A stretch of DNA of 64,000 nucleotides, taken from positions 186,001 through 250,000 of the forward strand of contig NZ_CAJGZK010000002.1 of the NCBI RefSeq assembly GCF_904846215.1. The letters are read 5' to 3'. Source of the DNA: Psychrobacter glacincola (GTDB lineage: Bacteria > Pseudomonadota > Gammaproteobacteria > Pseudomonadales > Moraxellaceae). Positions 56,256 to 64,000 of this stretch are shown here, piece by piece (the first letter of the stretch is position 1; every line of letters begins with the position of its first letter). The notes below the pieces were generated by a model. It was not told the DNA's origin. It saw only the letters and a list, made by a program, of their open reading frames with translations, and did not search any database. A program made the position numbers and the translations under genes.

Positions 56256-56942
56256 ATGAAAAAGCCCTCAAGTGCGCATAAGTCTAACAAGAACCGAAAA
56301 GTAAAACCTATTGCAGCTGGTGAGGTACGTATTATCGGTGGTCAGTTTAAACGCCGTGTTGTGCGCTTTGTGGATGCAGAAGGCTTGCGTCCGACTCCAG
56401 ATAGGCTACGTGAAACCTTATTTAACTGGCTGATTTCTGATATTCATGACGCTCAAGTGCTCGATAGCTGCGCTGGTAGCGGCGTCTTAGGTTTTGAGGC
56501 CTTATCGCGCGGTGCGGCCCACTGTACCTTTATCGAAATGCATACTGCCCAGGCTCAAATGCTGCGCCAAAGTGCCGAGCTGTTACGTCTTGATAGCAAC
56601 AGCCACCAAGTTATTCAGGGTACAGCCGAACAAGTTTTGCAACAAAAGCAGCTTGTAACGCGTCCCTTTGATCTTGTGTTTATTGATCCACCTTATGCTA
56701 AGGATTTGTGGCAACCTATTTTGACCACTTTGTTTACCCAAGATCTAATCAATACAGACACGCTCATTTACTTAGAAGCAGATAAAGATTTGGGTGAGCA
56801 ATTGAGCCAACTGGCGGCGATTTTTAATACCCTGTTAGCCGCGCAAAAAGGCGATGAACCGCAAACATTAGATTTTGACTGTCTGAAACAGACTAAAGTT
56901 GGACAAGTTGTTGCTGGACTTTATCGTCTATTATCGTCATAA
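56256..56942 (+). CDS. rsmD: 16S rRNA (guanine966-N2)-methyltransferase
   Basis: Methylates G966 of 16S rRNA. The N-terminal RIIGGQFKRR and LRPTPDRLRETLFNWL, the SAM motif DSCAGSGVLGFEAL and the catalytic DPPYAKDLW identify it. 228 residues, with a basic N-terminal extension of about 20 residues. Confidence 0.95.
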   Translation: MKKPSSAHKSNKNRKVKPIAAGEVRIIGGQFKRRVVRFVDAEGLRPTPDRLRETLFNWLISDIHDAQVLDSCAGSGVLGFEALSRGAAHCTFIEMHTAQAQMLRQSAELLRLDSNSHQVIQGTAEQVLQQKQLVTRPFDLVFIDPPYAKDLWQPILTTLFTQDLINTDTLIYLEADKDLGEQLSQLAAIFNTLLAAQKGDEPQTLDFDCLKQTKVGQVVAGLYRLLSS

Positions 56943-57054
56943 TTGCCTAGTTAATGAATGCTGTTAATAAAATTTACAAATGTTTAAAACCGCTAAAAAA
57001 CTGGCCAACGCTGCAGTTTAATGTATATAAGGCGAAAATAAACCCCAATGCAGC

Positions 57055-57083
57055 TTGCAAGCGTAGGCGCTACTGCTTATAAT
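57055..57083 (+). promoter_or_regulatory. Sigma-70 promoter of rplM-rpsI
   Basis: TTGCAA (57055-57060) and perfect TATAAT (57078-57083) are separated by 17 bp. The start site would give a leader of about 65 nt containing a GAGAG/CTCTC pair, possibly for L13 feedback; that last point is inference. Confidence 0.75.
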
Positions 57084-57155
57084 GTGCAGTCTGTTTTTTG
57101 AGAGCCCCGTTTTCCCAGCTAAACTCTCAACGAATTCTAATTTTAAGGTTTTATC

Positions 57156-57584
57156 ATGAAAACACTTAGTGCAAAACCAGCTGAAGTGACCCATGACTGG
57201 TTTGTCGTAGATGCTGACGGCAAAACTCTTGGTCGCTTAGCTACTCAAATTGCTAGTCGCTTACGTGGCAAGCATAAGACAAACTATACCCCGCACGTTG
57301 ATACTGGTGACTTTATTGTTGTCATCAATGCAGAAAAAATCGCGGTAACGGGTAAAAAAGCACAAGATAAAAAATACTATCGTCACAGTGGCTACCCAGG
57401 CGGTATTAAAGAAACCAACTTCACTAAGCTGATTGCACATAAGCCTGAAGATGTTCTACACAAAGCGGTTAAGGGTATGCTTCCTAAAGGTCCTCTTGGC
57501 TACGCGATGATCAAGAAGCTAAAACTTTATGCGGGTACCGAACATCCACATGAAGCTCAGCAACCTAAAGAACTAGACATCTAA
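57156..57584 (+). CDS. rplM: 50S ribosomal protein L13
   Basis: 142 residues with family signatures [31 protein letters not shown] and [20 protein letters not shown]. Begins the two-gene rplM-rpsI operon; AAGG lies upstream of the ATG. Confidence 0.97.
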   Translation: MKTLSAKPAEVTHDWFVVDADGKTLGRLATQIASRLRGKHKTNYTPHVDTGDFIVVINAEKIAVTGKKAQDKKYYRHSGYPGGIKETNFTKLIAHKPEDVLHKAVKGMLPKGPLGYAMIKKLKLYAGTEHPHEAQQPKELDI

Positions 57585-57594
57585 GGATACACTT

Positions 57595-57981
57595 ATGGAA
57601 CGCAATTACGGAACTGGTCGCCGCAAGACTTCTACTGCTCGTGTCTTTTTAGCGAAAGGTACTGGTAGCATTGTTGTTAACGGCAAACCACTTGATGAGT
57701 ATTTCAGCCGCGAAACGTCGCGCATGGTTGTTCGTCAGCCTTTAGAATTACTTGACACACCTACTGCTTATGACCTTTACATCACGGTAAAAGGCGGCGG
57801 TATTAGTGGTCAAGCTGGCGCAATCCGTCACGGCATTACGCGTGCATTGATTGAGCTTGACGAATCTAACAAACCTGCGCTAAAAGCAGCTGGTTTTGTT
57901 ACTCGTGATTCACGTCAAGTTGAACGTAAGAAATTGGGTCTACGTAAAGCACGTAAACGTCCACAATTCTCAAAACGTTAA
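57595..57981 (+). CDS. rpsI: 30S ribosomal protein S9
   Basis: 128 residues: [15 protein letters not shown] at the N-terminus, [17 protein letters not shown] in the middle, and the basic tail ending KRPQFSKR that contacts the P-site tRNA. Starts 10 bp after rplM. Confidence 0.97.
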   Translation: MERNYGTGRRKTSTARVFLAKGTGSIVVNGKPLDEYFSRETSRMVVRQPLELLDTPTAYDLYITVKGGGISGQAGAIRHGITRALIELDESNKPALKAAGFVTRDSRQVERKKLGLRKARKRPQFSKR

Positions 57982-58065
57982 TCAAAGCTATCTCTTATAT
58001 TTCTGCGACTGTTGTCTTTATCTCAGAGCAACAGCTGCAGCATTAAGTATAAGAATAGATTTGCG

Positions 58066-58103
58066 AAACCTTATAAGCTGTCCGCAGCTTATAAGGTTTT
58101 TTT
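58066..58103 (+). terminator. Terminator of rplM-rpsI
   Basis: Perfect 15-bp stem (58066-58080 with 58085-58099, AAACCTTATAAGCTG and its mirror), a 4-nt loop and a T run to 58103. Confidence 0.93.
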
Positions 58104-58143
58104 ATGGCTGATGCTTTTATAAAAAACAATTTTCATATATAAC

Positions 58144-58281
58144 AGTAGTCAGGGAAAAGTAATATCGATACATCAAGTACTGCTGATATTCATTTTTCTT
58201 GCTTGCTGTGCCTACGCAGACAGAGGCTGCAAAAAATTTATACCAGCAGTACTGTAGCGTTTTTGAGATATTTTAACTATA
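58144..58281 (-). repeat. Palindromic intergenic repeat, copy F
   Basis: 138 bp in the same orientation as copy E, ending TTAACTATA; the first bases AGTAGTCA differ slightly from TATAGTCA. It lies between the rpsI terminator and the acyltransferase gene, about 100 bp before its ATG, so it may be within that gene's promoter region. Confidence 0.88.
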
Positions 58282-58381
58282 TTTTGCCTATAAATCTGTC
58301 TTCACAACGGATAAATCCGCTTGCAAAGCCAAGCTTACTACCCCATCATAATCATAACTTTTCATTACTAGTAACAGTCTT

Positions 58382-59473
58382 ATGAAAGCGCCCGAACAAT
58401 ACGATCCTAGCAAATCTACCTCAAAGAGCAGCATGTCACCACCAAGTATACAGCCGTCTGCTAAGTCTCCGGCTATACCTGTCGGCACACCGACGATTAC
58501 TCAAACTCATAAACGAACCGCGCAAGCAGAAAAAAAGCCTTTTGCGTGGCAGTTCCTGTTACCTAAATATTGGGGCATTTGGCTATTATTTGCTATTTCT
58601 TTACCGATGATTTATCTGCCACTGCGTTGGCAATTTTGGCTTGGGCGTAAAGTAGGTATTTTAATCTATAAAGTAACAGGATCTCGGCGACGCGATACGC
58701 TGATTAACTTAAAACTGGCATTTCCAGAGAAGCCAGAAGTCGAACGTGAGCTGATGGCAAAGCAAGTGTTTGTCAACCAAGGTATTGGTGTGTTTGAAAC
58801 CTTATGTGCATGGTTCCGACCAAATGTCTTTACCCGCACCGTCTCTATCTCTGGATTACAACATCTTGTTAATGCCCAAAAAGAAGGTCGTCCAGTCATC
58901 CTACTAGGCGCTCACTATACCATGCTCGATTTGGGTGGCTTGTTTTGTGCGCAATTTTTCCCTTTGGACTGTATGTATCGCACGCAGAATAATCCATTAC
59001 TTGATTGGTTCATTTATAATGGTCGCACCAATATATTCGGTACGCAAATCTCTAGTCGAGATATGCGCGGTTTGGTCAATTCTATCAAATCTAAGCACGT
59101 GATTTGGTATTCACCTGACCAAGATTATGGTCTAAAACAAGGGGTTGTGGCGCCATTTTTTGGTGTACCAGCAGCGACTATCACAGCCTCAAGACGCATG
59201 GCGAAACTAGGCAGTAAAGACAAGCCACCTGCCGTAATGGCACTACATACTTATCGGCAAACGCCAGATAATTTGCCACGTGGCAAACGCCCTCATTATC
59301 ATCTGACAATTACACCCGAATTGGACAACTATCCAAGTAATAATGAAATAGCTGACGCGACTCGTGTTAATGAATTGCTAGAGGGCTTGATTCGTATTGA
59401 TGCCACTCAGTGGATGTGGTTCCATCGCCGCTTCAAAAATGGTCCTGATGGTCGTACTGGTATCTATAAGTAG
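58382..59473 (+). CDS. lpxL: Lipid A late acyltransferase (LpxL/HtrB type)
   Basis: Acyl-ACP-dependent transferase for secondary acyl chains on Kdo2-lipid A at the inner membrane. A polar N-terminal stretch of about 52 residues precedes an amphipathic/membrane segment (WGIWLLFAISLPMIYLP), the catalytic HX4D motif HYTMLD (His178, Asp183) and WYSPDQDYG typical of the family. Whether it is LpxL or LpxM type cannot be settled by eye. 363 residues, longer than E. coli LpxL through the N-terminal tail. Confidence 0.85.
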   Translation: MKAPEQYDPSKSTSKSSMSPPSIQPSAKSPAIPVGTPTITQTHKRTAQAEKKPFAWQFLLPKYWGIWLLFAISLPMIYLPLRWQFWLGRKVGILIYKVTGSRRRDTLINLKLAFPEKPEVERELMAKQVFVNQGIGVFETLCAWFRPNVFTRTVSISGLQHLVNAQKEGRPVILLGAHYTMLDLGGLFCAQFFPLDCMYRTQNNPLLDWFIYNGRTNIFGTQISSRDMRGLVNSIKSKHVIWYSPDQDYGLKQGVVAPFFGVPAATITASRRMAKLGSKDKPPAVMALHTYRQTPDNLPRGKRPHYHLTITPELDNYPSNNEIADATRVNELLEGLIRIDATQWMWFHRRFKNGPDGRTGIYK

Positions 59474-59612
59474 ACGTCTATTCCCAAGAAAATTGCTGGG
59501 AAAATTTGCTATACTTTGCAGCTAATATTTTGTGCTATTGCCAGCATATAAATATCCTATATTGATAATAATTTGATAAATAAAACCTTTATAAATAAAT
59601 AACGGATTTTCC

Positions 59613-60701
59613 ATGAATAATAACAGCCCTAATACTAGTAGCCAAAATTCTACAGCTTCAACACCAACCAAACGCATTTTAACTGGCATTACCACTACTG
59701 GAATCCCGCACTTAGGCAACTATGTTGGCGCAATTCGACCAGCGATAGCATCTATCCAGAATAGTGACAGTGAAGCATTTTTTTTCTTAGCAGACTATCA
59801 TGGCATCATTAAATGCCATGATCCTGCTGCCATTCATGAATCGACCAAAGCGATTGCTGCAACTTGGCTTGCTTGTGGCCTTGATCCTGAGCGTGTGACG
59901 TTTTATCGGCAGTCAGATGTACCAGAGATACCGGAGCTGGCGTGGATACTCAATTGTTCATGTGCCAAGGGTCTTATGAACCGTGCCCATGCTTATAAGG
60001 CATCTGTCGATATTAATAATGAAAAAACCGATGTCGATCCCGATCAAGGCATTACTATGGGTCTGTTTGGCTATCCGGTATTGATGGCTGCTGATATCTT
60101 GATGTTTAATGCCACTCATGTGCCAGTAGGTCGTGATCAAATCCAGCACATTGAGATGGCGCGTGATATTGCCGGTACTTTTAATCATAAATATAAGCCG
60201 CTATTTACGCTACCCTCTGCGGTGGTCGATGATGAGATGCCGCTATTGACGGGTCTTGATGGACGTAAGATGAGTAAGAGCTATAGCAATACTATTCCGC
60301 TATTTGGTGAGCTAAATCCACAAGTTAGCGCTGAAAAGCAGATGCATAAAGCCATCATGAAAATTGTGACCAACTCACAATTGCCAGAAGAGCCAAAAGA
60401 TCCTGACGATTCTGCTATTTTTGAGATTTATAAAGCTTTTGCCACGCCTACTGAAATCGCCGACATGCGTGCGCAGTTTGCCGCTGGTATTGGCTGGGGC
60501 GATGCCAAGCAAGCCTTATTTGATAAAATCAATGCAGAAGTTGCCCCATTCCGCGCGCGTTACGAAGAGCTCATGGCAAACCCAAAAGAGTTAGAGGAAA
60601 TCCTACAGATGGGTGCTGAAAAAGCCCGCCGTCATAGCCGTAAGCAACTAGATAAGACTCGCCGCGCTATTGGTATTCGTCCACTTGCCAAACTTAAATA
60701 A
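59613..60701 (+). CDS. trpS: Tryptophan--tRNA ligase
   Basis: Class I synthetase charging tRNA-Trp. The HIGH-type motif is PHLGNYVGA (32-40) and KMSKS is at 219-223; [11 protein letters not shown] and [17 protein letters not shown] are the Trp-binding regions. The 362 residues include a short polar N-terminus. Confidence 0.96.
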   Translation: MNNNSPNTSSQNSTASTPTKRILTGITTTGIPHLGNYVGAIRPAIASIQNSDSEAFFFLADYHGIIKCHDPAAIHESTKAIAATWLACGLDPERVTFYRQSDVPEIPELAWILNCSCAKGLMNRAHAYKASVDINNEKTDVDPDQGITMGLFGYPVLMAADILMFNATHVPVGRDQIQHIEMARDIAGTFNHKYKPLFTLPSAVVDDEMPLLTGLDGRKMSKSYSNTIPLFGELNPQVSAEKQMHKAIMKIVTNSQLPEEPKDPDDSAIFEIYKAFATPTEIADMRAQFAAGIGWGDAKQALFDKINAEVAPFRARYEELMANPKELEEILQMGAEKARRHSRKQLDKTRRAIGIRPLAKLK

Positions 60702-60733
60702 ATTATTATTTATGATGATAATAGCCTGCTGCC

Positions 60734-61600
60734 ATGCAAAGTGAGCGATTAATGGAGTCTAATGCAGAGATTCACGATATGTCTCTGCGTATCTATCAGA
60801 CGCCTGTACAGCATTTGCCAGAAGATCTATATGTGCCGCCGCAAGCGTTTGCCATTTGGCTTGAGCAGTTTGCAGGACCATTAGACTTTTTATTATATCT
60901 GGTTAAGAAAAACAACGTTGATTTGACACAAATGCCGATATTGCCGATTACAGAACAGTACTTGGCTTATATCCATAAATTGGATACCAATCATTTTGAG
61001 TTAGCTGGTGACTATCTACTGATGGCATCAACCTTGATTGCAATCAAGACTGAGCTGCTATTACCAAAGCCTGAGACCCCTACCGATGAGCGCGACCCAA
61101 AAGCTGAGCTGATTGAGCGTCTTGAAGAATACGCCCAAGTCAAAGCTGCCAGTCAACGTTTAGACAATTTAATTCGACTTGAGCGCGATGTGTTTTTGGC
61201 GATGGTCAGTATGCCAAGCCAAGATATTATGAATGCAGAGCTACCAAACTATTCACCTACTCTATTGATTGATAGCTTGTTTAAGATGCAGCTGCAACCC
61301 GACTATCAGATGCATAGTATCAAGGTTGATGCTGTGCCACTTGCTGATCGTATTGCTAGTATCAGTCGACAATTAAGCACGGATGGCGCGCGCTCTTTTT
61401 ATGAACTATTAGATAAAGCGCAAGGCAAAATAGGTGTGGTGGTCAGCTTTGTTGCGGTGCTTGAATTAATCAAGCGTCAGCTGATTGGTGTGGTTGCTAA
61501 TAATACCGATAGCAGTGTTCATACAGAAAATAAGACGGATAGCAATCTGCCTACTCGTAGCGATATATTTGGCAAATTGACGTTAGAATGGTTAGCATAA
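60734..61600 (+). CDS. scpA: Segregation and condensation protein A
   Basis: Kleisin-like subunit bridging SMC-type heads. The family stretch FAGPLDFLLYLVKKNNVDLTQMPI followed by ITEQYLAYI is clear, with the helical middle and the winged-helix C-terminal region (LDKAQGKIGVVVSFVAVLELIKR). 288 residues. scpB follows 62 bp later. No smc is visible in the window. Confidence 0.93.
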   Translation: MQSERLMESNAEIHDMSLRIYQTPVQHLPEDLYVPPQAFAIWLEQFAGPLDFLLYLVKKNNVDLTQMPILPITEQYLAYIHKLDTNHFELAGDYLLMASTLIAIKTELLLPKPETPTDERDPKAELIERLEEYAQVKAASQRLDNLIRLERDVFLAMVSMPSQDIMNAELPNYSPTLLIDSLFKMQLQPDYQMHSIKVDAVPLADRIASISRQLSTDGARSFYELLDKAQGKIGVVVSFVAVLELIKRQLIGVVANNTDSSVHTENKTDSNLPTRSDIFGKLTLEWLA

Positions 61601-61662
61601 TCCGAATTGGCTTTATAATACGTCTTAGATAAAATTATTAAACTGAAGAAGATTATATTGAA

Positions 61663-62229
61663 ATGGTAGATATAGACGAGACTAAAGATAAAGACCACTT
61701 ACTGTCTATTGAAGACATAAGTAAACAGATTGAAGTGCTACTGCATGCTTCAGAAGCACCCTTAACGGCTAATCACCTAAAAAAACACCTCTCCTTGACG
61801 ACTAATAAGTTAGAGCAGGCGCTAGCACTACTAAAGCAACGCTTGGATCTTGGTGTACTAAGTTTGCATCATACTGCCAGTGGTTATCGCTTGCAAATCG
61901 CTGATAGCCATAGCGCCTTAATCCAGAGCGTTTTTCCACAACGTCAAGAACGCCTAAGCCAAGCGTTACTTGAGACATTGAGCGTGATTGCCTACAAACA
62001 ACCGGTGACGCGTAGTGACATAGAACATGTACGCGGTGTGACGCTATCGAGCACTATATTACGCCAACTATTTGATAAAGGCTGGATTGAAGAAAACGGT
62101 CATAAAGATACGTTAGGTCGTCCGGCATTGCTGCACACTACATCGCAATTTTTAGATGCCTTTGGGCTGAGGCATTTAGATGAGTTGCCGCCCATGCCAG
62201 ACATAGACAGTATCAGAGCATCCTCTTAA
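61663..62229 (+). CDS. scpB: Segregation and condensation protein B
   Basis: Winged-helix partner of ScpA. Family features are IEVLLHASEAPLTANHLKKHL at the N-terminus and ALLETLSVIAYKQPVTRSDI followed by RGVTLSSTILRQLFDKGWI and the GRPALLHTT turn. 188 residues. The unit ends at a strong terminator; rluB does not follow. Confidence 0.94.
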   Translation: MVDIDETKDKDHLLSIEDISKQIEVLLHASEAPLTANHLKKHLSLTTNKLEQALALLKQRLDLGVLSLHHTASGYRLQIADSHSALIQSVFPQRQERLSQALLETLSVIAYKQPVTRSDIEHVRGVTLSSTILRQLFDKGWIEENGHKDTLGRPALLHTTSQFLDAFGLRHLDELPPMPDIDSIRASS

Positions 62230-62258
62230 ATTAATCCGATAAAATATTCTTGCTCAAT

Positions 62259-62293
62259 AAAAAAGGACACACCCATTAGGTATGTCCTTTTTT
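62259..62293 (+). terminator. Terminator of scpA-scpB
   Basis: Perfect 11-bp stem AAAAAAGGACA/TGTCCTTTTTT (62259-62269 with 62283-62293) with a 13-nt loop; A/T runs on both sides could also serve the convergent lolA. Confidence 0.9.
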
Positions 62294-62353
62294 ATTATTC
62301 TAATCAGTCGGCTTAATCAATAAATTCCTTGATTGGCTTTTAATGATTAGCTT

Positions 62354-63055
62354 TTATTGATTGATGATATCAACACCTTTTGGTGGTGTAAATTTAAACT
62401 GACTGCTGCTGATGCTTGGATTCATTTTAATACCGCTAAACTTAATAGAGGTGGTTTGACCTAAGCTATCATTTAATACCATCATCACAGGCTTGCCACC
62501 GCTAAAGCTCATTGATAAGCTCTTAAAACTGGCACTATCTGACTTTGGATACAACACATAGTAATTTTTATTGGCATACGGCTGGGTGATTTTAAAGTTC
62601 TTATCAATTTTACTTGGGTCACCTGATAGTAATAGCGCTGGCGTATTACCCACTTGGCTGTCTACTTTTTGTTTGGTTGCTTGCTCCAAATCCTTATCAT
62701 AGACCCACATCGAGCTACCATTTGCCACAATCAGCTGTTCTGACGGTGACTTGGTTTCCCAGCGGAAGTTGTTTGGACGTTGTACACTCATAGTACCGCT
62801 GAACGTCCCGCTATTAGCGCCCTTGGTCGTTTGGCTAAAGTTAGCCGTCATGCTCTTAGTATTGGTCAAAAGCTTGTTTAGACGCTTAGTTGCCGTTGTA
62901 TTATCAGCGGGCGCTGCTGTCGCCGATTGCGTTAACGCCATCATAGGCGCTGCGACGCCAAGCGTGGTCATCAAGACACCTGCCAATGCTCCGCCCATCA
63001 TTTTTTGTTTTAACGTTGTTGTCTGTTTAGTCGATTGATTGGTTAATAAAGTCAT
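62354..63055 (-). CDS. lolA: Outer-membrane lipoprotein carrier protein LolA
   Basis: Periplasmic chaperone ferrying lipoproteins from LolCDE to LolB. From the ATG at 63055 (AGAGG 7 nt upstream) it has 233 residues: a long signal peptide ending near QSATAAPA (about 45-50), then the incomplete beta-barrel fold (MTANFSQTTKG, RPNNFRWETKSPSEQLIVANG, WVYDKDLEQATKQ). The longer frame back to 63136 lacks a family-like N-terminus. Confidence 0.92.
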   Translation of the reverse strand: MTLLTNQSTKQTTTLKQKMMGGALAGVLMTTLGVAAPMMALTQSATAAPADNTTATKRLNKLLTNTKSMTANFSQTTKGANSGTFSGTMSVQRPNNFRWETKSPSEQLIVANGSSMWVYDKDLEQATKQKVDSQVGNTPALLLSGDPSKIDKNFKITQPYANKNYYVLYPKSDSASFKSLSMSFSGGKPVMMVLNDSLGQTTSIKFSGIKMNPSISSSQFKFTPPKGVDIINQ

Positions 63056-63415
63056 TATAAATCCTCTCTCAAAATGCAAAATAGCATAAAAATAAAACGT
63101 TTTATAAAATTTTTGTTTTCGGTAAATGTTTATCATACGAGTACAAAACCGGTCTGATAAAACAATGAGGACAGTGTGCCAGTTTTTTTATTACGCGCCT
63201 AGTCATGATTTGCAATCATTACTACTGCTGGCATACAGGCTTGTAAATACAACAGTTACAAAGTAATAAATAGCCTTTATTGTGGTTTTAACCGTTTTAA
63301 TCAGTGGTTAACATAAGCTTATAAGCATAAAAAGCCCCTACTACCATATGGCAATAAGGGCTTTTTTAGTCATCAAATCATTTTATCTAAAAGATAAAAC
63401 AATCTAAATGGGCAA
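63056..63415. other. Intergenic region between rpmA and lolA
   Basis: 360 bp with the rpmA terminator at its right side and presumably the lolA promoter near 63060-63140. I see no gene, RNA or repeat of the 138-bp family in the remainder. Confidence 0.5.
63329..63366 (-). terminator. Terminator of rplU-rpmA
   Basis: Stem AAAAAGCCC/GGGCTTTTT (63329-63337 with 63358-63366) downstream of rpmA, with T residues on the minus strand. Confidence 0.85.
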
Positions 63416-63673
63416 CTAGGCGCTTTCAACCATCACATAACGACGGTTAAATTTGCCTTTGGTCGCAAACTTTACCACACCGTCATTTAGTGCAAATAAA
63501 GTATGGTCACGACCCATGCCAACACCTTCGCCGGCGTGGAATTCTGTACCACGTTGACGAACGATGATGTTACCAGCGACGATGGCTTGACCGCCAAAGA
63601 TTTTTACGCCTAGCATTTTTGGGTTTGAATCACGACCGTTACGGCTTGAACCGGCAGCTTTTTTATGTGCCAT
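63416..63673 (-). CDS. rpmA: 50S ribosomal protein L27
   Basis: 85 residues: [19 protein letters not shown] at the N-terminus, [22 protein letters not shown] and [11 protein letters not shown] identify L27. No N-terminal prepeptide of the Firmicutes type. Follows rplU on the same strand. Confidence 0.97.
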   Translation of the reverse strand: MAHKKAAGSSRNGRDSNPKMLGVKIFGGQAIVAGNIIVRQRGTEFHAGEGVGMGRDHTLFALNDGVVKFATKGKFNRRYVMVESA

Positions 63674-63777
63674 GAGAAAATCTCCTTGTTAATGCCTTGT
63701 TAGTAAAAGCTATCGCTAATGCGACAACTCTTAAGCTTTTAGTGCGTTATTAATTATCAACAACTGATAATCGTTAA

Positions 63778-64000
63778 TTAAGCATTAATCGCTTTGATTT
63801 TTAACAAGGTATACCATTGGCGGTGACCTTGCTCTTTGTGATAATGCTTACGACGGTTGTGCTTGACGATACGAATTTTTTCGCCGCGACCATGCTCAAC
63901 AACTTCAACTTCAACACTAGCGCCTTCAACGATAGGCTGACCGATCTTGACAGTGTCACCATCAACAATCATCAACACATCTTCAAATTTGATTGTTTCG
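63778..64000 (-). CDS. rplU: 50S ribosomal protein L21, N-terminus outside the window
   Basis: The frame continues through the right edge; visible residues ([15 protein letters not shown] onward, then [24 protein letters not shown]) match the C-terminal two thirds of L21. The real start lies beyond 64000. First gene of the rplU-rpmA operon. Confidence 0.94.
   Translation of the reverse strand, partial: ETIKFEDVLMIVDGDTVKIGQPIVEGASVEVEVVEHGRGEKIRIVKHNRRKHYHKEQGHRQWYTLLKIKAINA

Overview
The window looks like a chromosomal segment of a gamma-proteobacterium of the family Moraxellaceae, most probably Psychrobacter. This rests on moderate GC, protein sequences that read as Psychrobacter/Acinetobacter-like, and gene order; no database search was possible. 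Nearly all of it is core genome. I see no prophage, CRISPR array, rRNA operon or large genomic island.

Layout. 1-629: right end of an IS1-family element cut by the window edge. 730-2431 (-): metP-metS, a sodium-coupled methionine/alanine importer with its 43-residue partner. 2731-14283 (-): envelope cluster lpxA-fabZ-lpxD-bamA-rseP-dxr-cdsA-uppS-frr-pyrH (lipid A, fatty acid, outer-membrane assembly, isoprenoid and phospholipid synthesis, plus ribosome recycling and UMP kinase); no skp gene lies between bamA and lpxD. 14467-16056 (-): rimO. 16191-19484 (+): ntrB-ntrC nitrogen two-component system. 19715-19799: tRNA-Leu(TAG). 20166-22228: a Hanks-type kinase divergent from a DUF815 ATPase. 22243-25798 (-): RNase Z, a small membrane protein, a GST and a RarD/EamA transporter. 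25909-28719 (-): gyrA. 29247-30143 (+): cmoM. 30208-34604 (-): fbpA-fbpB-fbpC iron uptake behind a promoter with a Fur-box-like site. 34986-40761 (-): rsmE, waaA, a Sel1-repeat protein and a cardiolipin synthase. 41043-41249: tRNA-Val and tRNA-Asp. 41759-46225: hemerythrin-like protein, orn, rsgA, yibN-type rhodanese, grxC, secB. 46626-52042 (-): adk, ccmI, ccmH, ccmG, ccmF. 52280-53614 (-): DUF445. 54226-62229 (+): mrdA, rsmD, rplM-rpsI, lpxL-like acyltransferase, trpS, scpA-scpB. 62354-64000 (-): lolA, rpmA and a truncated rplU.

The most unusual structure is a family of dispersed palindromic intergenic repeats: five of 131-138 bp, one longer hybrid and one diverged member, at seven places. 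Most copies begin and end with TATAGTCA/TGACTATA and carry internal inverted arms. In termini, size and TA-type boundaries they resemble the Correia elements of Neisseria. They sit against gene ends: one supplies the stop codon of rsmE, one the stop codon of the kinase, one separates ntrB from ntrC, and two are fused in tandem sharing a TA. I think this is the best candidate for something under-described here. Other points of note are a Ser/Thr kinase lacking an obvious glycine loop and carrying DFA instead of DFG, an 86-residue extension on RimO, a long Lys/Ser-rich linker in NtrC, and several very regular hairpins.
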